Positions 14,330 through 15,887 of a stretch of 15,887 nt of DNA are shown in pieces. Made by a program: the position numbers and the translations under genes. Position 1 is the stretch's first letter. Each line of letters begins with the position of its first letter. Below the pieces are notes generated by a model. That model made no database searches. It saw only the letters and a program-made list of their open reading frames with translations, and was not told the origin of the DNA. This stretch comes from Chrysochromulina parva (Eukaryota; Haptophyta; Prymnesiales; Chrysochromulinaceae): assembly GCA_002887195.1 (NCBI GenBank), contig PJAB01001263.1, forward strand, positions 1 through 15,887, read 5' to 3'.

Positions 14330-14362
14330 AATCATACCCTGACACCCACCTATTCGGAATCC
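14330..14362 (-). repeat. Right terminal inverted repeat
   Basis: This is the perfect reverse complement of 6703-6735. Going inward, a 7-bp stretch (14323-14329) absent from the left end precedes the shared GGGCAACC (14315-14322 on the other strand). Confidence 0.9.
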
Positions 14363-14568
14363 AGATGCCTAGGATCTAGCCTAGAATCGCATCTCGCGCG
14401 AGCCGGCGATAGGGCCCTCCACCCCCCATCCCCTCTTAGAATGAATGCGACCAACTGCGCAACTTTGAACAGACACGCACAGGCATTAAGTATGCATGCA
14501 AACCGGACTTGAGTCTCGCAGCGTCCTCCGGGTCCACTCTCCGTCTGCCTGGCCACTCGACACCACCG
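14363..14568. other. Spacer between the element and the zinc-finger gene
   Basis: No gene is recognised. A small CTAGGATCTAGCCTAG palindrome-like patch sits just outside the right terminal repeat (about 14369-14384). The remainder probably contains the promoter and leader of the zinc-finger gene. I looked for a continuation of the leftward gene fragment at 6503-6702 here and found none that is convincing. Confidence 0.35.
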
Positions 14569-15336
14569 ATGTCGCTCAACAACAACCAGTGCCCGGTGTG
14601 CCGAGGCACAAACTACGGGCGGCCGAGCACGTTGAGCCGCCACGTGCGGGACGTGCATGGTGTCTATCTTGGCGGCGAGGACTCGTGGGTAGCCAAGCAG
14701 CGGGCGATCTTGCGTGCGCGTCGTGCTGCGCAGCAGGCGCCGTCCACCACACCGCCGTCGCACTCATTGCTGGCGCCGTCGACACACGCGCCACGGCCAC
14801 CACCGCCGCCGCTGCCGCAGCACCCACCGAATGCGGCTGCGGCACCGGCGACCTCGATGCCACCGCCGCCTCCACTGCAGCAAGACTCGAAGCCACCGCC
14901 GCCGCCACCGCATCCGTCACCGCCGTCGCCGTTGCCTTCGCCAAAGCGGCCGCGTGAGACATCAGCAACGGAGGTGCTTCGGCCGCCGGTGCCGCAACAG
15001 AAGCCGAATGATGCGCCGGCACCAGCGGCGGCGGTGGCGGTGGCGGTGGCATCCGCGGCGGCGAGCACGACTGCTGCAGTGGCGGCGGCGGTGGCATCGA
15101 GTGCACCGGTGCCGCAGCCGACACCGTCGACAGGCCTGCATGCAGCAGACGGTGCGGCCTCGGCACATGGCTCGTTGACCCACAGCGCCTCCTTCGCCCT
15201 GCTCAAGCACTGGCATCGCAATGGCCAAATCGATCCGCGCGCCGCAGCTGCCCTCCTTGATGCCTTCGCTGTCTCGAATGCTCACGGAGTGGCCGCTTTT
15301 CGCGCATACGCGCACCGCATGCGGCCACAGCCATGA
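14569..15336 (+). CDS. C2H2 zinc-finger protein with Pro/Ala-rich linkers
   Basis: The ATG at 14569 gives a 255-residue protein. Residues 8-30 form one C2H2 finger, C8-x2-C11-x13-H25-x4-H30 (QCPVCRGTNYGRPSTLSRHV, then RDVHG), expected to bind zinc and possibly DNA. The middle (about 50-125) is Pro-rich, with PKRPRE at 125-130 as a possible nuclear signal, followed by an Ala/Val-rich stretch to about 195. The last 50 residues (ASFALLKHWHRNGQIDPRAA and on) form a folded-looking helical domain I do not recognise. The frame is open upstream to 14509 (TTG), but the ATG fits the finger at the N-terminus. Similar single-finger, low-complexity proteins occur widely in algae; the target is unknown. 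The gene is intact and starts about 200 bp outside the mobile element. Confidence 0.65.
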   Translation: MSLNNNQCPVCRGTNYGRPSTLSRHVRDVHGVYLGGEDSWVAKQRAILRARRAAQQAPSTTPPSHSLLAPSTHAPRPPPPPLPQHPPNAAAAPATSMPPPPPLQQDSKPPPPPPHPSPPSPLPSPKRPRETSATEVLRPPVPQQKPNDAPAPAAAVAVAVASAAASTTAAVAAAVASSAPVPQPTPSTGLHAADGAASAHGSLTHSASFALLKHWHRNGQIDPRAAAALLDAFAVSNAHGVAAFRAYAHRMRPQP

Positions 15337-15791
15337 TCGGTTGTTGTCGAGTTGGGCTGCGGGTCGGTGGCGAAGACCGAGCACTGGGACTGCGAAGACC
15401 GGGTGCTCTGCGGTGTTCTTGACGTTGCGCGCGCGGGCGGGCGCGCCGCGCCCATACCGAGTGAGATAAGCTGATAAGGGGGAGTGGGTACAGTGTGCGG
15501 TCCAGTTGTACGTATGCTGGGGGGTGGGGGATCGGTCATTTTAGAGGCCCATCGCCCTTCGTTTGTTCGTTAACTGTTCGCGGTCGCGGGCGGGCTCGGC
15601 CTCGCACCTGGTCCGTCGATGCGCGCGTGTGTCCATCTCTATCTCGTGTTAATCTAAACACATACACCTTAAGCACCTACGCTGACGCGAGCCTGAGTCC
15701 GACTGCTCGCTGTGTGCTCTCCCGAAGGCTCGCACTTCCCATGCTCCGTGTGCTTCCGTGGCCGTGCCCTCGCCCGGCCTCGAGTCAGCAC
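15337..15791. other. Intergenic or intronic stretch, no coding sequence recognised
   Basis: This lies between the zinc-finger gene (+) and the helicase exon (-), which converge. The part next to the helicase exon is probably its intron. Open frames here lack protein character. No terminators, repeats or RNA genes are recognisable. Confidence 0.4.
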
Positions 15792-15887
15792 CTGGCCGGC
15801 GCGGAACTTGCTCACCGTCGCCTCGCGCTGCGCGGCCGTGTGCTCCGCGTGCAGCACGTCCACGCGCAGCCCATCGTACACGAGCGC
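15792..15887 (-). CDS. DDX52: DDX52/ROK1-type DEAD-box RNA helicase, partial exon
   Basis: The - strand reads ALVYDGLRVDVLHAEHTAAQ, then REATVSKFRAGQ. This matches the start of the C-terminal helicase domain of DDX52/ROK1, a nucleolar DEAD-box helicase needed for 18S rRNA maturation. The family consensus in this position is roughly LVY(D/E)GIxVDVIHAERTxxQR followed by FRAGKIWVL. The exon appears to end at GGCCAG|GTGCTG (15792/15791), giving a GT donor exactly where the conserved sequence stops. The downstream frame, open to 15669, is non-homologous Arg-rich text and is taken as intron. The rest of the gene lies beyond the window. Confidence 0.7.

Larger units (their letters stand above)
6703..14362. 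mobile_element. 7.66-kb DNA transposon with 33-bp terminal inverted repeats
   Basis: The first 33 bases (6703-6735) are the exact reverse complement of the last 33 (14330-14362). The match resumes as GGGCAACC after a 7-bp indel on the right. Inside are a degenerate transposase-like gene in the left half and repeat-rich cargo in the right half. If the termini are taken as GATTCC..., both ends are flanked by CAG (6701-6703 and 14362-14364), compatible with a 3-bp target duplication, though this could be chance. The termini are not CACTA-type and the target is not TWA or TTAA. I therefore do not assign a superfamily from the ends. The damaged transposase suggests this copy is not autonomous, although intact ends could still be moved in trans. 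Confidence 0.75.

Noticed and set aside
6701..14364. A confident target-site duplication for the element
   Set aside because: CAG at both flanks works only if one terminal G/C is excluded from the repeat. Three bases can match by chance, so I mention it but do not rely on it.
14576..15221. Two - strand frames of about 190 codons opposite the zinc-finger gene
   Set aside because: They are antisense of Pro/Ala codons (reading as Gly/Ala/Ser/Cys). The zinc finger and a natural C-terminus are on the + strand.
15669..15791. Extension of the helicase frame into 15669-15791
   Set aside because: After FRAGQ the translation becomes Arg-rich and loses the family pattern (IWVL...RG), while a GT donor lies exactly at the change.

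Overview
The window looks like nuclear DNA of a GC-rich unicellular eukaryote, most likely a marine microalga; a haptophyte is my best guess, and the lineage is an inference. The reasons are: coding sequence interrupted by short GT-AG introns (75 and about 92 nt), a DDX52/ROK1-type helicase exon, GLFG nucleoporin repeats, long Ser-Pro-Pro-Pro tracts, Trp-rich Sfi1-like repeats, abundant (GGC/GGT)n arrays, and a MutS2-family gene of the organellar/bacterial type.

Layout. 1-434: no gene recognised. 435-2921 (+): intact MutS2-like ATPase without an Smr nuclease domain. 2922-3425: no gene, but a perfect 18-bp hairpin. 3426-4660: a scrambled Ala/Pro-rich locus with a leftward coding part, a rightward coding part, a palindromic duplication and several direct duplications. 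5176-6302 (+): an FG-repeat (GLFG) protein whose N-terminal part lies in another frame. 6503-6702 (-): the 3' end of a gene that stops at the edge of a mobile element.

6703-14362 is a roughly 7.66-kb element bounded by 33-bp perfect terminal inverted repeats. Its left part (6991-10730) holds a degenerate multi-exon gene that I interpret as a DDE-type transposase. Its first two acidic motifs are on the + strand (8340 and 8828). The segment carrying the third (Glu at 9648-9650) and the downstream domain (about 8918-9668) lies inverted. Flipped in silico, the segment joins in frame with about 35 residues between the second Asp and the Glu. The gene also carries three single-base frame breaks and one in-frame TAG. 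The right part of the element (10750-13900) alternates G-rich trinucleotide arrays (Pro/Ser-rich on the - strand) with duplicated pieces of - strand coding sequence: Sfi1-like Trp repeats and a fragment of a repeat-type surface protein.

14569-15336 (+): a C2H2 zinc-finger protein with Pro/Ala-rich linkers, just outside the element. 15792-15887 (-): an exon of a DDX52/ROK1-type DEAD-box helicase running off the window end.

The housekeeping-type genes at the two ends look ordinary. The middle is dominated by one large, damaged transposon and by local duplication, inversion and repeat expansion.
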